64,000 nucleotides of DNA from the NCBI RefSeq assembly GCF_000166135.1, contig NC_014666.1, forward strand, positions 3,410,001 to 3,474,000, in the 5' to 3' direction. This DNA comes from Pseudofrankia inefficax. Its GTDB lineage: Bacteria > Actinomycetota > Actinomycetes > Frankiales > Frankiaceae. The notes below the pieces were generated by a model. That model was not told where the DNA came from, searched no databases, and worked only from the letters and a program-made list of their open reading frames with translations. The position numbers and the translations under genes were made by a program. Of this stretch, positions 26,697-35,005 are shown piece after piece (position 1 is the stretch's first letter; every line of letters starts with the position of its first letter).

Positions 26697-27281
26697 CTAC
26701 GTCGCGTCGGCCGCGGCTGGGCTGTTGACGACGAGGGGCCGCAGGTAGGAGGTGTCGGTGCGGTCCTCGGAGATGACGTTGACCAGCGGCACCGCGCCGC
26801 CGAGATCCGGGTGGAAGACGGTCGTCTCGGCGCGCCACTCCGGCAGGCAGACCCTGCCCGCGATCGCCCAGCGCCCGTCCCGGCGCTCGAAGCGGTCGAC
26901 GTAACGGCCGCCGTAGACCTTCAGCGGCTCGTCCGGGTCGCGTTCGGTGGCCACGAACAGGTAGTACGTCTCGACGTGCGCCTCGTCGCCGGCCAGCTCG
27001 ATGTGGTGGTTCGTGACGTAGTGCTGGTGGCGGAACTGCTGGCGGTGGTACGCGAACGACCAGTCGAGGAACGCGTCGACCGGCCCGACGAAGCCGGCAT
27101 GATCGTCGATCGCGTCGTCGTGGTACGCGGAGCGGGCCAGGTCACGGTCCAGCCGGTCCATCCCGCGGGCGTACCGGGCCAGGCAGTCGATGATGTCCGC
27201 CCGGTCGGCCAGGCGCAGGAGCCGCTGCTGGGTCGCGTCGTCCATGGGACCGCCATCCGGATCGGGGTGTGTGGCCGGCAT
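26697..27281 (-). CDS. SnoaL-like / NTF2-fold protein
   Basis: A 194-residue cone-shaped alpha+beta barrel protein of the nuclear-transport-factor-2 superfamily (SnoaL_4 type). The N-terminal helix with IIDCLARYARGMDRLD and the DLARSAYHDDAIDDHAGF segment (tyrosine, aspartates and histidine lining the pocket) are typical of dehydratase- and isomerase-like members, such as bile-acid 7-alpha-dehydratase relatives. It follows an amidohydrolase by six bases and is last in a three-gene minus-strand operon. ATG 27281 and ATG 27245 are both possible starts. Activity unproven. Confidence 0.82.
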   Translation of the reverse strand: MPATHPDPDGGPMDDATQQRLLRLADRADIIDCLARYARGMDRLDRDLARSAYHDDAIDDHAGFVGPVDAFLDWSFAYHRQQFRHQHYVTNHHIELAGDEAHVETYYLFVATERDPDEPLKVYGGRYVDRFERRDGRWAIAGRVCLPEWRAETTVFHPDLGGAVPLVNVISEDRTDTSYLRPLVVNSPAAADAT

Positions 27282-27287
27282 GGGCCG

Positions 27288-28688
27288 CTACCTGCCGGTG
27301 ACCAGGCCGTGGCGGTCGAAGGTCTCCAGGACCCCCTTCGTCCAGCCGAGGACGTTCTCGTTCTTGACCTTGTCGGCCAGGCCGGCCAGGTCGACCTTGT
27401 AGAGGCGGGCGGCGTTGCCCGCCACGATCTTGCGCTTGGCCTTCGCGGTGAGCTTGGGGTAGCCGTACCGCTCGCACATCGCGTCCGGGATCTGGAACTT
27501 CCGGAAGGCGTCCAGCACCGGCTGGGTCGGCCCGTACCAGATCGCGTCGGTGCCCCAGACGATGTTGTCCTCGCCGAGGTGAAGCAGGAGCTTGCCGAGG
27601 ACGTGGGCTGCCTCGACCGGGCGGCTGACGAGGCAGAACCAGGTGGTCCCGAGCTCCGCGTACACATTGGCGCCCGGTCCGAGACCGGCGCCGCGGACGG
27701 ACTCGATCAGCCGGTTGACGCCGATGTCGGCCGCCTCCGCGGTGAACGGGACCTCGCCGAGGCCGGGCTCGTAGCCCGAGTGGTAGACGACGAAGTTGAT
27801 GTCCGGGAAGTCCCGCGCGGCCGGGCCGACGTCGCTCGGTGAGCCGGACGCCACCAGCCCGCTGACGCCCTTGTGGGCGCAGACGAGGTTGACGCCGGTC
27901 GCCCGGACCTGCTCCAGGAACGGCCGGCCGGTCTGGTCGTCGTCGAGCCGCCAGGCGAAGTCCTGGTCGTAGCCGACGTACTGGTCGCTCATCTGGCCGA
28001 GCGTGTAGACCTTCCAGCCCGACGGCCGGTAGGCGGCGGTCCAGTCGTGCATCCGGTCGATCTCGCCCATGTTGGGCCGCACGACGGTGTGGTTCAGCAG
28101 GCGGCCGGAGCCGGCCATCCGGTCGAACAGCTCGCGCATGCCGGCCATCTCGCGGTTGGTCAGCAGCATCTCGCCCTCGGTGGTGCCGGGGGTCGAGCTG
28201 ATGACCGCGAGGGCGGTCTCGCTCTCCACGAACACGCAGCGCAGGTACTCCGCCATCGTGAAGGCGGTGACCCCCTCGAGCCCGGTCCACCAGTCGGGCC
28301 CCAGGTGCCGGTAGCTCCCGAGGACGTGGTCCTGGAAGGTACGCAGGCTCGGGCGGCTCGCGACCCAGTGCGTCTGCACGTCGATGACCGGGCCGTCGGA
28401 GACGAAGGCCTCCTCGGCCGCCGCGTCGTCCAGCGCCGCCTCCGCCGGGACCTCGTAGAAGGCGTCGCCCGCGGCCTCGTTCAGCGCCAGCAGTCCGGCG
28501 GCCGTTCCCCGGCGGCCGGCCCAGTAACGCTGGATCGGCGCCTGCGTGCGTTCGGCGGCGTCGGCACCTGTCTCGGCGGCCGTCGCGCTCGCGTGCAGCT
28601 GGGTCGCGGTCCGCGGGGGAGGGACGTACTCGTCCGTGCCCAGCGGCGTGAGGAACGCGGGTCCTAAGCTGTCCTCGCCTGTTGCCAT
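27288..28688 (-). CDS. Amidohydrolase family protein (ACMSD-like)
   Basis: A 466-residue metal-dependent hydrolase/decarboxylase of the amidohydrolase_2 superfamily, longer than its relatives here because of an extra 90-residue N-terminus. Expected metal-binding strand: VIDVQTHW, with a single histidine instead of H-x-H; CAHKG, VYHSGYEPGLGE and GTDAIWYGP are the further metal or active-site segments. The C-terminus includes KLTAKAKRKIVAGNAARLY, the usual end of the fold. AGGAGG precedes the ATG. It lies between another amidohydrolase and a SnoaL-like gene on the same strand, and probably acts with them on one substrate. Confidence 0.83.
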   Translation of the reverse strand: MATGEDSLGPAFLTPLGTDEYVPPPRTATQLHASATAAETGADAAERTQAPIQRYWAGRRGTAAGLLALNEAAGDAFYEVPAEAALDDAAAEEAFVSDGPVIDVQTHWVASRPSLRTFQDHVLGSYRHLGPDWWTGLEGVTAFTMAEYLRCVFVESETALAVISSTPGTTEGEMLLTNREMAGMRELFDRMAGSGRLLNHTVVRPNMGEIDRMHDWTAAYRPSGWKVYTLGQMSDQYVGYDQDFAWRLDDDQTGRPFLEQVRATGVNLVCAHKGVSGLVASGSPSDVGPAARDFPDINFVVYHSGYEPGLGEVPFTAEAADIGVNRLIESVRGAGLGPGANVYAELGTTWFCLVSRPVEAAHVLGKLLLHLGEDNIVWGTDAIWYGPTQPVLDAFRKFQIPDAMCERYGYPKLTAKAKRKIVAGNAARLYKVDLAGLADKVKNENVLGWTKGVLETFDRHGLVTGR

Positions 28689-28726
28689 GATCTCCGTCCT
28701 CCTGGGTCAGGGCGCGCGCTGGGGGA

Positions 28727-30010
28727 TCAGGTCCCGGCGATCGAGATGCGGCGGCCGTCGCGGTTGTCGCCGAGGTAGGCGAAGGCGGGGTCGTCGGGGA
28801 CCTCGTCCGGCCGCAGCGGCGTCGCGACCTCGTCCACGGTCGGGCCGACCCGGTCGGCGACGCCCTGCAGGAGGTCGAGGTCGGCGCCGTACAGCTCGGC
28901 GGCGTTCCCCGCGAGCAGCGTGCGGATCTCGTCCTCGGGCACGCCCGGCAGCAGCCCGCGCAGCACCTTGCGGGTGTGGGGGGCGGTGCCCTCGTGGTGC
29001 GGGAAGTCGGCGCCCCACATCAGCCGGTCCATGCCGATGTCGGCGCGCCGCTGGACGTCGCCGCCGATCAGCAGCGAGCTGACCCAGACGTTGCGGCGGC
29101 AGTACTCGCTCGGCAGCAGCTTCAGCCTGGAGATCGCCTCGCCGGCGAACATCTCGGGAATCGTGCCGGGCACCCGTGCGCCGCGGGCGAAGCCGTCGAG
29201 CACGGGCATCTGGTCGAGGACCCAGCTGCCGGTGCCCAGCTCGGTGAAGGTGAACCTCAGGTCGGGGAACCGGTCGAAGACACCCGAGAAGACGAGCTGG
29301 AACAGCGTGCGCTGCCCGAAGTAGAGGGTCTCGTAGACCCCGCAGGCGTGCGCCACGTCGACCGAGTCGCGCTCCTCGTCCGAGCCGACGATCGAGCCGT
29401 GCCGGCCGACCGGCATGCCCAGTTCCTGGCACAGCGCCCAGATCGGGTCGTACTTGGCGTAGTACAGGTTGTGCAGCTTCAGGTGGTGGTCGGAGGGCAG
29501 CAGCACGCCGCGCATCCCCGACTCCTTGGCCCACCGGATCTCGGCGAGGGCGTCATCGATGTCGTCGATGAGCAGCTGGGCGAGCCCGAACCGGCGGCCG
29601 GGGGCCTGGTCGCAGAAGTCCTTGAGCCACCGGTTGTGGGCCCGGATCCCGGCCCAGCGGCGCTCGTACTCGGCCTGGTTGCGCGGGCCAGGCGCGGCCA
29701 GCGCGCCGTTGGGGAAGAACGGCGGCACCGTGTTCGGGAAGATCACCTCGGCGGCGATCCCCTCGGTCTCCAGCGCTTCCAGGCGCTTGCCCGAATCCCA
29801 GTTGAGCGGCGACATGTACGACGACACGCCGGCCTTCCACTCCGACTCGGTGTCGATGTCACCCCAGAGATCGAAGTAGTTGTCGGCCCAGTGGTCGAAC
29901 TCCTCGTGCCACCGCGGCTCCAGGTACTGCTTGTAGTCGCGGAGATCCGCGCCAGCATGGCAGTCCGTCGAGATGAGCACGTAGCGACGGCCAGTGGAGT
30001 GGCTCTGCAT
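28727..30010 (-). CDS. Amidohydrolase family protein
   Basis: A 427-residue amidohydrolase_2 member. The N-terminal metal strand reads ISTDCHAGAD, giving D-x-H instead of the usual H-x-H; later come FTFTELGTGSWV and WGADFPHHEGT with the conserved aspartate. ATG 30010 is preferred since GGAG lies seven bases before it; an in-frame TTG at 30022 coincides with that ribosome site. It is the first gene of a minus-strand operon of two amidohydrolases and a SnoaL-like protein, with a TAAT-N8-CTTA element 62 bases upstream. Closely similar in layout to the genes at 30268 and 42359. Confidence 0.85.
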   Translation of the reverse strand: MQSHSTGRRYVLISTDCHAGADLRDYKQYLEPRWHEEFDHWADNYFDLWGDIDTESEWKAGVSSYMSPLNWDSGKRLEALETEGIAAEVIFPNTVPPFFPNGALAAPGPRNQAEYERRWAGIRAHNRWLKDFCDQAPGRRFGLAQLLIDDIDDALAEIRWAKESGMRGVLLPSDHHLKLHNLYYAKYDPIWALCQELGMPVGRHGSIVGSDEERDSVDVAHACGVYETLYFGQRTLFQLVFSGVFDRFPDLRFTFTELGTGSWVLDQMPVLDGFARGARVPGTIPEMFAGEAISRLKLLPSEYCRRNVWVSSLLIGGDVQRRADIGMDRLMWGADFPHHEGTAPHTRKVLRGLLPGVPEDEIRTLLAGNAAELYGADLDLLQGVADRVGPTVDEVATPLRPDEVPDDPAFAYLGDNRDGRRISIAGT

Positions 30011-30072
30011 CTGGGACTCCAATGGGTGAAGTGACGGCGGCGTCGGGGCCTGCGAACGCCACGCGCCGGAGA

Positions 30073-30088
30073 TAATACGCCTGGCTTA
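30073..30088. promoter_or_regulatory. TAAT-N8-CTTA element (variant site)
   Basis: TAAT 30073-30076 and CTTA 30085-30088, one base away from the perfect palindrome. It lies upstream of the minus-strand amidohydrolase operon (start 30010), while another copy at 30238 serves the plus-strand gene. Confidence 0.5.
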
Positions 30089-30237
30089 ACGATGGAACAA
30101 CGGCCCTTGGCGGCGCAAGCGACGCTCGCCGGTCGGCTGGTGCACGGTGTCAGGCGCTCGACGAGCGAGCGTAGTCGACGCCGGGGTCGGGTTGCCAGGG
30201 GCTGTTGCGTCGCGCCGGGCCGGCGTGGTGGACTGTA

Positions 30238-30253
30238 TAAGCTCAGGAACTTA
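30238..30253. promoter_or_regulatory. TAAG-N8-CTTA element (site F), perfect arms
   Basis: TAAG 30238-30241 and CTTA 30250-30253, extended by A/T on both sides. It ends 14 bases before the GTG of the amidohydrolase at 30268; TATAAG at 30236-30241 could itself be the -10 box, in which case the element covers the transcription start. Confidence 0.65.
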
Positions 30254-30267
30254 AATAAGGGGAAGCC

Positions 30268-31464
30268 GTGACGGATGGTTCAGTTGACTGCCCGATCAAC
30301 GACGCCGACAACCACATGTACGAGACGCAGGACGCGTTCACCAGGCACCTGCCGGCGCGGTACTCGGGCCTGATCAAGTACGTGCAGGTGAACGGCCGGA
30401 CGAAGATCGCGGTGAAGAACGCGATCTCCGACTACATCCCGAACCCGACGTTCGAGGTGGTCGCCCGGCCCGGCGCCCAGCAGGACTATTTCAAGAACGG
30501 CAACCCCGAGGGCCGGTCCCGCCGGGAGATCCTCGGCGAGCCGATGCGCGCGGTGGACGCCTACTTCGCCCCCGAGCCACGCCTGAAGCTGATGGACGAG
30601 CTGGGCATCAACCGGGCGATCATGTGGCCCACCCTGGCGAGCCTGCTGGAGGAGCGCCTGGCCGACGACCCGCGGGCGATGCACGCCGTCGTCCACGCGT
30701 TCAACGAGTGGATGTACGAGCAGTGGACCTTCAACTACCGGGACCGCATCTTCCCGACCCCGGTCATCACCCTGCCGATCGTCGAGAAGGCGATCGAGGA
30801 GCTTGAGCTCGTGGTCAGCCGGGGGGCCCGGATCGTGCTCATCCGGCCCGCTCCCGTGCCGGGTCTGGAGGGCACCCGCTCCTTCGCGCTGCCCGAGTTC
30901 GACCCGTTCTGGGCCAAGGTCGTGGAGGCGGACATCGCCGTCGGGATGCACGCCTCCGACGACGGGTCGACCCGTTACCTCAACGTGTGGGAGGGCGGCG
31001 GCGGCGGGGAGTTCCTGCCGTTCAAGTCGCAGAGCGCGTTCGAGGAGGTCTTCCGCCACCAGCACCGGGGCATCCTCGACGCGATGCTCTCGGCGGTGTG
31101 CCACGGCCTGTTCACCCGGTTCCCGTCGCTGCGGGTCATGCCGGTCGAGAACGGCTCGGTGTGGGTGGGGCCGCTGCTCGACGTCCTCGACCACACCTAT
31201 GGCCGCAACCCGCACCTGTTCGACGAGGACCCGGTCGCGGCCTTCCGGCGCAACGTGTGGGTGCACCCGTTCCACGAGGACGACCCGCTCGACGTCGTCC
31301 GGCTCCTCGGCGCCGGCCGCGTCCTGTTCGGCTCGGACTACCCGCACCCCGAGGGCCTGGCCGCACCGGCCGACTACTTCAAGCGCCTCGACGGGCTGCC
31401 GCGGGCCGACATCGCGCGGATCATGGGCGGCAACCTCGCCGACGTCATGAAGTTCGCGGCCTGA
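30268..31464 (+). CDS. Amidohydrolase family protein
   Basis: A 398-residue amidohydrolase_2 member. N-terminal metal strand NDADNHMYE (D-x-x-H form), internal VGMHASDDGS, and FGSDYPHPEGL with the conserved aspartate near residue 355. Many actinobacterial proteins of this subgroup carry this altered first motif; none that I can name has a firm reaction. GTG start with AAGGGG nine bases before. It heads a plus-strand operon continuing with a sucrase/ferredoxin-like gene 16 bases downstream, and has a perfect TAAG-N8-CTTA element at its promoter. Confidence 0.85.
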   Translation: MTDGSVDCPINDADNHMYETQDAFTRHLPARYSGLIKYVQVNGRTKIAVKNAISDYIPNPTFEVVARPGAQQDYFKNGNPEGRSRREILGEPMRAVDAYFAPEPRLKLMDELGINRAIMWPTLASLLEERLADDPRAMHAVVHAFNEWMYEQWTFNYRDRIFPTPVITLPIVEKAIEELELVVSRGARIVLIRPAPVPGLEGTRSFALPEFDPFWAKVVEADIAVGMHASDDGSTRYLNVWEGGGGGEFLPFKSQSAFEEVFRHQHRGILDAMLSAVCHGLFTRFPSLRVMPVENGSVWVGPLLDVLDHTYGRNPHLFDEDPVAAFRRNVWVHPFHEDDPLDVVRLLGAGRVLFGSDYPHPEGLAAPADYFKRLDGLPRADIARIMGGNLADVMKFAA

Positions 31465-31480
31465 GGGACCGGCCGACCTC

Positions 31481-32434
31481 ATGGTGAACATGACCTGGGC
31501 CAGCCCACCGGACCTGGATCCGGAAGCGAAGATCAGATGTAGCGAGTGGTCGCGGGCGGCGGCTCTTTCCCCCGTCGCGACCAGCGGTACGTACCCCGGC
31601 TTCCTCCTCCTGGAGCTCCCGCTGCCGTGGCCGGGCGACATCGGCGAGTCCCCCGAAGCGGCGGCGGTCGCGCCTCTTCTGAGCCCGGCCGGCTATCGGG
31701 TCCAGGCCGTCGTCCCGTCGAACCCGGACGCGAGTCCGGAGGAACGGCGCGTCGTCCTGTACGCGCGGTCGCCGGGCGGCGGCCCGTTCACCGGCTACCG
31801 GCGGTTCGAGCGCGCGGTCGGCCCGTCGCTGCCCGCCGCCGTCGCCGACCTGCTCGCGGGCGCCGCGAACCCTGAGTCCTGCGACCTGGAGGCCGGCGGG
31901 GCCGACGTCCTGGTCTGCGGCCACGGCCAGCGGGACAGCTGCTGTGGGCGGCTGGGCGCGGGGCTCGCCACCAGGCTGGCGGCGGCCGGGGCGCCCGAGG
32001 GCGTCACCTACCGGCGGACCAGCCACCTGGGCGGCCACCGCTTCGCCGCGACCTTCCTGGTCCTGCCGGAGGGCACGGCCTGGGCCTACGGCGATGAGGA
32101 CCTCGTCGAGACGGTGCTGCGCCGCAAGGGCGACGTCGCCGACGTCGCCGGGAACTACCGCGGCTGCTGCGGCCTGGGCGGCCCGCAGGTGCAGGCGCTC
32201 GAGCTGGAGGTCCTGCGCCGGGTCGGCTGGAGCCTGCTGGACTCCCCGCGCTCCGGCTCGTTCGACGGCTCGCGCGCCGAGCTGGCCTGCGTGGACGACG
32301 CCGGCGCGACCGTCACGTGGTCGGCCGACGTCGCGCGTGGCCGGGCCGTGCCGACACCCGACTGCCAGCGCCCGCCCTCGTCGGCCACCAAGAGCCAGAT
32401 CGAGTGGGCCGTCTCGGCGGTAACTCGCGACTAG
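31481..32434 (+). CDS. Sucrase/ferredoxin-like (thioredoxin-fold Fe-S) protein
   Basis: A 317-residue member of the sucrase/ferredoxin-like family, a thioredoxin-like [2Fe-2S] fold. Its signature is VCGHGQRDSCCG, with Cys146, His148, Cys154 and Cys155, and a second motif YRGCCGLGG near residue 226-234. The N-terminal SEWSRAAALSPVATSGTYPG and TSHLGGHRFAATFLVLPEG segments are typical for the family. It likely carries electrons or acts as a reductase partner; the name does not imply sucrose hydrolysis. The start may be ATG 31481 or ATG 31490. It sits 16 bases behind the amidohydrolase gene. Confidence 0.8.
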   Translation: MVNMTWASPPDLDPEAKIRCSEWSRAAALSPVATSGTYPGFLLLELPLPWPGDIGESPEAAAVAPLLSPAGYRVQAVVPSNPDASPEERRVVLYARSPGGGPFTGYRRFERAVGPSLPAAVADLLAGAANPESCDLEAGGADVLVCGHGQRDSCCGRLGAGLATRLAAAGAPEGVTYRRTSHLGGHRFAATFLVLPEGTAWAYGDEDLVETVLRRKGDVADVAGNYRGCCGLGGPQVQALELEVLRRVGWSLLDSPRSGSFDGSRAELACVDDAGATVTWSADVARGRAVPTPDCQRPPSSATKSQIEWAVSAVTRD

Positions 32435-32490
32435 CCCCGCCCTCACCGGACGGGCGCCCGGCGCGACCGCGAACCCGCGGCCGCCGTCAC

Positions 32491-32554
32491 TTCGGTGCAC
32501 AGCCAGTTCGGTGCACAGCCAGTTCGGTGTACAGCCAGTTCGGTTCACAGCGAC
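32491..32554 (+). repeat. Four tandem 16-bp repeats upstream of an ALDH gene
   Basis: Units at 32491, 32507, 32523 and 32539 (TTCGGTGCACAGCCAG; the third differs by one base and the fourth by several). They fill the gap between the sucrase/ferredoxin-like stop and the ribosome site of the aldehyde dehydrogenase at 32573. Too short and without spacers, so not CRISPR. Confidence 0.85.
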
Positions 32555-32572
32555 AAGAAGTGAGGAGACGCG

Positions 32573-34036
32573 GTGGCCGCGCTCGAGAAGTTCCACATGA
32601 CGATCGACAACGAGGACTGCGAGTCGGAGTCGGGGGAGACGCTGCGCTGCCTCGCCCCCTACGAGCAGCAGGACTGGGCGGAGATCCCGGCCGGCACGGC
32701 CGCGGACGTCGACCGGGCCGTCCGCTCCGCGCACAAGGCGTTCACCGAGGGCTGGTGGCGCCACGACGCGCGGCGCCGCGCGCAGGCGATGGACCGGTTC
32801 GCCGACGCCCTGGAGGCCGCCGGCCCGGCGCTGGCCCGGCTGGAGATGCGCGACTGCGGCAAGCCGATCCGGGAGGCGCTCGGAGTCACCGGCCAGATCG
32901 CGAACTTCTTCCGCTACGGCGCCGGCCTGTGCATGTCCGCGACGGTCGGCGAGATCCAGCAGGGTCCCTCGCCCGCGCTGATGTGCCACACCGTGCGCCA
33001 GCCGTACGGCGTCATCGCCGTGCAGGTGCCGTGGAACAACCCGCTCGGCGTCATGGTCCAGGAGGCGGCGCTGGCCCTCGCCGCGGGCAACGCCATCGTG
33101 GTGAAGCCGTCGGAGTTCGCCCCGTGCTCGATCCTGGCGCTGGGTGAGGTCGCCCGCCAGGCCGACATCCCGCCCGGCATCATCAACATCGTCTCCGGGC
33201 TCGGCCCGGTCACCGGTGCCGCGCTCTGCGACCACCCACTCGTCCGTAAGATCATTTTCACCGGTGGCGGCGCGGCGGCCCAGCTCATCGCCGAGGCGGC
33301 GGCGAAGCGTTTCGTGCCGATGGTGCTGGAGCTCGGCGGGAAGTCGCCGAGCGTCATCTTCGAGGACGCCAACCTCGACAACGCCGTGCGGTCGATCTCC
33401 GGCGGGTTCACCGGCAGCACCGGGCAGTCCTGCACGGCCGCGTCCCGGGTGCTCGTGCAGGCCTCCATCTACGGCGAGTTCGTCGAGCGCCTGGTCGCCG
33501 CGGTGAAGGCCTTCCCGCTGGGCGACCCGTCCGACCCGCGGACCGCGATCGGTCCGCTGACCTCGCGGCAGCAGGTCGAACGGGTCAGCCGGATGGTCCA
33601 GATGGGCCTCGACGAGGGCGCGACGGCGGCGTGCGGCGGTGGCCGGCCGACCAGCCCGGAGTTGGCCGACCATCCGTACTTCTTCGAGCCGACCGTCTTC
33701 ACGAACGTCGACCCGTCCATGCGGATCTTCCGCGAGGAGGTGTTCGGGCCGGTGACGTGCGTGGTGCCGTTCGCCGACGAGAAGGAGGCGCTCGCGCTGG
33801 CCAACGACACCGACTACGGCCTCGGTGCCAGCGTGTGGACGAAGGACATCCACCGGGCGCAGCGGATGACCCGCGAGCTCTACGCCGGGACGGTCTGGGT
33901 CAACACCTACCGGGTGGGCGACCCGTCGTTCCCGTTCGGCGGCGTCAAGGAGAGCGGCTACGGCCGGGAGTGCGGTCTTGCCGGCTTCCACGAGATGAGC
34001 TATCTCAAGAGCGTCCGGATCGCCTACGAGCTCTGA
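32573..34036 (+). CDS. NAD(P)-dependent aldehyde dehydrogenase
   Basis: A 487-residue ALDH-superfamily enzyme. General base Glu253 is in LELGGKSP and the nucleophile Cys287 in GQSCTAASR; the dinucleotide region reads VIAVQVPWNNPLG and FTGGGAAAQ. The C-terminal GGVKESGYGRECG is typical of broad-specificity and betaine-aldehyde-like members. GTG start with GAGGAG six bases upstream. The preceding 64 bases are four tandem repeats. It is in line with an amidohydrolase, the Fe-S protein and an enoyl-CoA hydratase, probably converting an aldehyde made upstream to an acid for CoA activation. Confidence 0.92.
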   Translation: MAALEKFHMTIDNEDCESESGETLRCLAPYEQQDWAEIPAGTAADVDRAVRSAHKAFTEGWWRHDARRRAQAMDRFADALEAAGPALARLEMRDCGKPIREALGVTGQIANFFRYGAGLCMSATVGEIQQGPSPALMCHTVRQPYGVIAVQVPWNNPLGVMVQEAALALAAGNAIVVKPSEFAPCSILALGEVARQADIPPGIINIVSGLGPVTGAALCDHPLVRKIIFTGGGAAAQLIAEAAAKRFVPMVLELGGKSPSVIFEDANLDNAVRSISGGFTGSTGQSCTAASRVLVQASIYGEFVERLVAAVKAFPLGDPSDPRTAIGPLTSRQQVERVSRMVQMGLDEGATAACGGGRPTSPELADHPYFFEPTVFTNVDPSMRIFREEVFGPVTCVVPFADEKEALALANDTDYGLGASVWTKDIHRAQRMTRELYAGTVWVNTYRVGDPSFPFGGVKESGYGRECGLAGFHEMSYLKSVRIAYEL

Positions 34037-34090
34037 CCGGCCGAACTCGGACCGACACAGCTCGGACCAACACAACTCTGACCGACAGAT
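34031..34090 (+). repeat. Four tandem 15-bp imperfect repeats at a gene junction
   Basis: Units at 34031, 34046, 34061 and 34076 share the core CTCGGACCGACACAG with changes. The first overlaps the end and stop of the aldehyde dehydrogenase gene; the last reaches the start region of the hydratase gene. Confidence 0.75.
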
Positions 34091-34100
34091 GGGGACCCCG

Positions 34101-34856
34101 ATGCGCGAGCTTGTCCAGACCGAGCGGCGCGGGCGGGTGCTCGTCATCTCGATGCGCCGGGAGGAGAAACGCAACGCGGTGGACCGCGCGCTGGCCGACG
34201 CGATCGACGGCGCGCTGAACCGGCTCGACGACGAGACCGGCCTCTGGGCCGGCGTGCTCACCGGAACGACCTCGGTCTTCAGCGCCGGCAGCGACCTGCG
34301 GTCGAGGGGGGACTACGTCACCGAGCGAGGCGGTGAGTACGGCATCATCCGCCGCGACCGCCGCAAGCCGCTCATCGCCGCCGTCGAGGGCCCGGCGCTC
34401 GGCGGCGGCCTGGAGATCGTGCTGGCCTGCGACCTCGTCGTGGCGTCGACGACCGCGCGTTTCGGCCTGCCCGAGGTCGCCATCGGCGTCGTTCCCACCT
34501 GTGCCGGGCTGTTCCGGGCGCCGCGGAGCCTTCCCCTGAACCTGGCCCGGGAGCTCATCCTGACCGGCGCCCCGCTGCACGCCGAGCGCGGCTACGCGGC
34601 CGGATTCGTCAACGTGCTCACAGAACCCGGCCAGGCCCTCGAAGCGGCGGTCGAGCTCGCGGAGCGCATCTGCGCGAACGCCCCCGTCTCGGTCCAGGCG
34701 TCCCTGGCCGCGGTGAACGAGGCGGCCCGGGCCGCCGACGACGAGGGCTGGGCGGCCACCGCCAGGGCGATGGCGCACCTCGCCGAGTCGGCGGACGGGC
34801 AGGAAGGGATCCAGGCGTTCCTGGAGAAGCGCCGCCCGGTCTGGACCGGCCGCTGA
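34101..34856 (+). CDS. Enoyl-CoA hydratase/isomerase family protein
   Basis: A 251-residue crotonase-fold protein. Oxyanion-hole segments are FSAGSDL (60-66) and GPALGGGLEIVLACDL (about 98-113). At the catalytic glutamates, GLPEVAIGVVPTCAGLF keeps the first (LPE) while the second is lost. ATG 34101 is chosen because GGGG lies six bases before it; ATG 34089 is in frame too. It is the last gene of the operon starting at 30268. Tandem repeats flank it on both sides and a perfect hairpin terminator follows. Confidence 0.87.
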   Translation: MRELVQTERRGRVLVISMRREEKRNAVDRALADAIDGALNRLDDETGLWAGVLTGTTSVFSAGSDLRSRGDYVTERGGEYGIIRRDRRKPLIAAVEGPALGGGLEIVLACDLVVASTTARFGLPEVAIGVVPTCAGLFRAPRSLPLNLARELILTGAPLHAERGYAAGFVNVLTEPGQALEAAVELAERICANAPVSVQASLAAVNEAARAADDEGWAATARAMAHLAESADGQEGIQAFLEKRRPVWTGR

Positions 34857-34922
34857 CGGACGCCCGCTGACCGGGCGCCCGCTGACGGGCGCCCGCTGAC
34901 GGGTGCCCGCTGACGGGTGCCC
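34852..34922 (+). repeat. Five tandem 14-15-bp repeats after a stop codon
   Basis: Units starting at 34852, 34866, 34881, 34895 and 34909 share GCTGACGGGYGCCC; a partial sixth follows at 34923. The first unit contains the stop codon of the hydratase gene, and the array lies between that stop and the hairpin at 34957. Confidence 0.85.
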
Positions 34923-34956
34923 GCTGACCTGGCGCACCTGCCGGGACAGGACGGCT

Positions 34957-34990
34957 GTGCGCGGCGCCGTGCCGTCACGGCGCCGCGCAC
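34957..34990. terminator. Perfect 15-bp hairpin between convergent genes
   Basis: Arms 34957-34971 and 34976-34990 pair perfectly around the loop CCGT. It lies between the ends of the plus-strand hydratase gene (34856) and the minus-strand fused dehydrogenase (35006), and so can stop transcription from both sides. Confidence 0.75.
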
Positions 34991-35005
34991 GCGGGTGGCG
35001 CTGTC

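Noticed and set aside
26560-26748. Small plus-strand open frame of about 62 codons after the transposase remnant
   Set aside because: No ribosome site, no recognisable similarity, and it overlaps the end of the SnoaL-like gene on the other strand.
30061-30267. TAAG/TAAT elements explained simply as -10 promoter boxes
   Set aside because: The second half (CTTA/CTCA) at a fixed eight-base distance is conserved as well, and at 12907 and 21636 a separate TATAGT box is present downstream, so the element is distinct from the -10 box.
32491-34922. Tandem repeats as a CRISPR array
   Set aside because: Units are 14-16 bases, contiguous without spacers, and not shared between the three arrays.
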